Of a DNA stretch of 64,000 nucleotides, positions 61,301-64,000 are shown piece by piece. Both the position numbers and the translations under genes were made by a program. The stretch is from positions 3,410,001-3,474,000 of the forward strand of contig JAJQJQ010000024.1 of NCBI GenBank assembly GCA_028622995.1, in the 5' to 3' direction. Origin of the DNA: Panagrolaimus kolymaensis (Eukaryota; Nematoda; Chromadorea; Rhabditida; Panagrolaimidae). The stretch's first letter is position 1, and each line of letters begins with the position of its first letter. Below the pieces are notes generated by a model, which was not told where the DNA came from, searched no databases, and worked only from the letters and a program-made list of their open reading frames with translations.

Positions 61301-61667
61301 GCATTTTGCTACTTCCCAAAACTGCTTCACATTCATCCGCGCCATATAAAATTACAAAAGGCATAGGGCCAATCCAAATTCGACATAATCTTTCCGATTT
61401 TTCTCGAAACATATATGATACTCCTTGAGCTTGTTCGAAAAATTCTGAAAATTAATCAAAGTTTAATAATTTATTTAAGTTTTTGAAAAAGGAAAAAAGC
61501 ATACGATCAGGTTGAAGTTTAAATTGATGCAAATTTCCTATTAATGGTATACTTGTTGGTCCTTGTATTTTATCTATATGTTCTCTAAGAATATTGTAAC
61601 GCTTTATTAAATATGTTAAAGCAGCGGTAAATGCAATTATCACAGCGGCAATCGCTGCGACACCCAT
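58374..61667 (-). CDS. Cytochrome P450, CYP4-like
   Basis: Microsomal P450s oxidise lipids and foreign compounds using NADPH reductase. Eight minus-strand exons join in frame: 61667-61505, 61444-61240, 60271-60014, 59948-59822, 59445-59263, 59201-58964, 58897-58724 and 58582-58374, giving 518 residues. The N-terminal anchor ([19 protein letters not shown]) precedes the Pro hinge [14 protein letters not shown]. The C-helix reads [18 protein letters not shown]. The I-helix [13 protein letters not shown] carries the oxygen-activating Thr. The ExxR motif is in [20 protein letters not shown] appears as [10 protein letters not shown]. The haem loop [14 protein letters not shown], with the ligand Cys, is split by the last intron. 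These motifs and the phrase PTFHYDIL point to the CYP4 clan. One intron (60272-61239) is much longer than the rest. The gene looks intact. Confidence 0.93.
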
Positions 61668-62097
61668 GTTTTTCTATAAAAAAAATTAATTATCACTGAA
61701 ACTTGGTTCCATAACAAAATTTTGTTAAAGCAAAAAGGTAAAAATTTATTCAAATTTTCTTCCAAAGAAATTTCAAACGAAAAAAAAGAGAAGATTATGG
61801 CGGATTTTAAAAATTAGAAAATTTCAAGTTTAATTTTGCAAAATTTTTCTGAATTTAAAAAAGCTTATAAAATTTCCAAGGGTGTTAAAAAAATAAATAA
61901 AATATAAGTTTGAAATTAAATCGCACAAATAAATCCACGAAAAAAATGTAATATGTTTATATCTATTTTAAATTAATTCGACGATTGATCGAATTAACGG
62001 ATTTTATTTTTTTCTCGATCTTATTACACTTTCACTTTTTTTCTTTTTTTTCAATCTATCTTTCTTCCAAAAAAGTTAATTAACGAGAAGAAAGAAA

Positions 62098-62120
62098 GAG
62101 AGAGAGAGAGAGAGAGAGAG
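62098..62120 (+). repeat. GA microsatellite
   Basis: An AG dinucleotide run of about 23 bases inside a longer purine-rich stretch (GAAGAAAGAAAGAG before it), upstream of the P450 gene. Confidence 0.85.
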
Positions 62121-63242
62121 CAACAAAAAAAGGTTAACAACACTAAAAAAAACGCGTTTTCCTGATTCTCGAAAGAAAGAAAGAAAAAAAAGACTTTTAT
62201 CCATCCATGAACCCATGAAACAAGTTTAACAACGAATTTTTTAAATTTCTTTCTTGCGTTTTTTTATTTATAAAAATCAATTCAAGAATTTTGTTAAAAA
62301 ATTCGACAACCACGACATCGACGTCCTTCAAAAAAAAGAAGGATAGTTTTTTTAAAGGCACTTTTTGAGTTTTTTTTTTTGAGGTGTGGAATGGAATCAC
62401 CACCACCATCACTGAGGCGAGACGAGCTGTGAGGGGAAAAAAAAAGAAAAAGACACAACAAAGATAGATTTCTTTCTTTCTTGCGCTCATATTCTTTCTA
62501 TATTTTATCCCTTCCTTCTCCTCGATTTCTTTCTTCCTTGGTGGACGACGGTGGCGATTCTCGGTTGCGCGCTGCTTGGTAGAGAAATGAGAAATAAACC
62601 TTTTTCAACGCCAATTTTTCCTTTAAAAAAGAAAAAAGATTAAAAACAAGGGCAAGAAAATATGGAAGAAAGAAAGTGGATAACTGTGACGGGCTGATGG
62701 CTGACTGACTGACGTCGAGGAGATTTTCTTCCTCCATTTTATTGGTATTTGAGGATATTGGATTTAATATATATAAAAAAAAGAGATATATTTTTATTTT
62801 ATCGCCGATGAGGATCTCTCCTCGATGTCTCTCTCTCATTTTTTGTTTGTCGTCAGTCATGGAAGTCATGGAATTTTTTTGGAGAGGAGTTTATTCAATA
62901 ATATTCATGTTTTAACTTGTAATACATGATATTCATAATTAATCATGCATCAATAAAAAAAAATAATAAAGAAGATCTCATGAAAAAAAATATTTTCTCG
63001 GAGATGAGCAAGCATCGTGGAACGTAAAAATATGGAAGAAAACGCTGAGGAAATAATAAAAATATTATTCGAAGATTATTTTAAAATTTTATTTTTGTTA
63101 CAAAAAAATCCCACATAAAAATGGTGGTTTTTAATGTTCAGAAAAAGTTAAGGTTATGGTGTCTTCAAAAAATACAAAAGTGTCTGACCAAAAAAAGAAA
63201 ATAGAGGTTTGGTGTTTGATTCTAAAAATGAGCTCTTTTTAA

Positions 63243-63496
63243 AGGGAGTGTCTCAGCAAACGAGAAAACTCCTTACAGCGGGTGTTCCTAGCCCGAAAGT
63301 TTTTTTTCATTGTCTCAAAAGTTTACAAAGAGCTTCAAATTTTTTGTAGCTTTTTGTAGCACTTTGTTTTTTTTTCTCAAAATGCTACAAAAAGCTACAA
63401 AAATTGGTAGCACTTTGTAAGCTTTTGAGACAATGAAACTTTCGGGCTAGGAACACCCGCTGTAGAAAAGTTTTCTCGTTTGCTGAGACACTCCCT
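63243..63496. mobile_element. 254-bp MITE, copy 2, TTAA target duplication
   Basis: Inverse-orientation copy of the 55168-55422 element, flanked by TTAA at 63239-63242 and 63497-63500. Ends, internal hairpin sequences and length agree, with small indels (for example CTCCTTACAGCGG here where the other copy's left arm has CTTTTACTACAGCGG). High similarity implies fairly recent movement. Confidence 0.85.
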
Positions 63497-64000
63497 TTAA
63501 AGAAATTCGTTCAATGTTTTTAAAAAAATTTTTAAAACTTGGCCATTGACTTTGTTAATAATTTTTAGAGTTGCAAAAATATTTTTCTTGCTTCAGTTTT
63601 TTCAACTTTTTTGTTCCCTGTTTTTCGATGAAAAGATTTTTTAAAAATTAGTTATTTATCATTTATTAATTAAATTTACACATATAAAAAATTAATTTTA
63701 TTAAAACAAAAAAACAATACTATGTAAATGAGAATATTGGAAATGTTGTCAAAGCTTAGACTAGAAATAAAAAATAAAAAAAATTTGCAGTGAATAACAT
63801 AAATTTGAATGATAAATTAAAGAAAAAAAATTCACTGGATTCAAAGCCAAATCGTCTGAAACAAAGTTTTTAAAAAAATAGAGCTATAAAAAGCCAAAAT
63901 GGGTAAAAATTACAAATTTAAATGACAAAATTAACAAATGATACAAAATTATAATTGAAGCAAAAAAATTGAAAAAAATGAAGCAAAAAAATCAACCAAA

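Larger units (their letters stand above)
61668..64000. other. AT-rich flank of the P450 gene
   Basis: Probably the P450 promoter region, then non-coding DNA to the window edge. The open frames at about 62197-62490 and 62498-62869 on the minus strand are low-complexity (Phe- or Lys/Glu-rich) and lack splice context. It contains the GA tract and the second MITE copy listed separately. Confidence 0.5.

Noticed and set aside
62098..62120. GA tract as a regulatory GAGA site
   Set aside because: It is a plain microsatellite; nothing in the sequence distinguishes it as a binding site.
62197..62869. Two minus-strand open frames of about 100 codons near the P450 promoter
   Set aside because: Low-complexity, Phe- or Lys/Glu-rich translation from purine/pyrimidine tracts, with no splice context and no family resemblance.
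1..64000. CRISPR arrays, prokaryotic operons or ribosomal RNA
   Set aside because: No regularly spaced direct repeats, no ribosome-binding sites before starts and no rRNA-like sequence; genes are intron-containing and eukaryotic.

Overview
The window is a very AT-rich stretch of nuclear DNA from a small-genome animal, most likely a nematode. The evidence is multi-exon genes with mostly short introns, acceptors of the TTTTCAG/TTTTTAG type, and gene families large in worms: serpins, a UDP-glycosyltransferase, a microsomal P450, a sulfotransferase-like membrane protein and a short Ly6-type secreted protein. Exons stand out as codon-structured islands in poly-A/poly-T intergenic DNA. I cannot name the species. 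All gene models were assembled by hand from reading frame, splice sites and family resemblance.

Layout. 1-3785: no gene. 3786-6084 (+): CCZ1, half of the MON1-CCZ1 Rab7 exchange factor. 8980-11456 (+): sulfotransferase-like protein. 11771-12757 (-) and 15629-16774 (-): two intronless paralogues of an unrecognised family flanking an inhibitory-type serpin (13872-15260, +); both carry the same 18-bp motif upstream. 17818-20062 (-): UDP-glycosyltransferase. 21772-22509 (+): unrecognised three-helix membrane protein. 22510-24091: a serpin tail relic and a 219-bp foldback palindrome. 24092-25508 (+): second serpin. 25911-26959 (+): secreted protein of uncertain family.

27525-33964 (+): TTC17, a long TPR protein. 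34151-34665 (-): Ly6-like GPI-anchored protein. 35438-36464 (-): mercaptopyruvate sulfurtransferase with a disrupted or unresolved 5' end. 37361-40776 (+): 1062-residue protein with interrupted Gly-X-Y tracts, the least familiar large protein here. 41301-42046 (-): small PH-domain protein. 42195-43015: truncated copy of the TTC17 tail, about 240 bp of which is identical to the parent, intron included. 48137-57723 (+): synaptotagmin-like double-C2 protein whose long introns hold three transposon insertions. 58374-61667 (-): cytochrome P450. The rest, to 64000, is non-coding with one more MITE copy.

Nothing here looks like an operon: genes lie on both strands with their own flanks. The UGT, P450, sulfotransferase-like protein and sulfurtransferase are all enzymes of small-molecule handling, but their proximity may be chance. 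The most notable points are the patchwork TTC17 duplication (likely gene conversion), the interrupted-collagen-like protein, the paralogue pair with a shared upstream motif, and four or five small DNA transposons, one with an 8-bp and three with TTAA target duplications.
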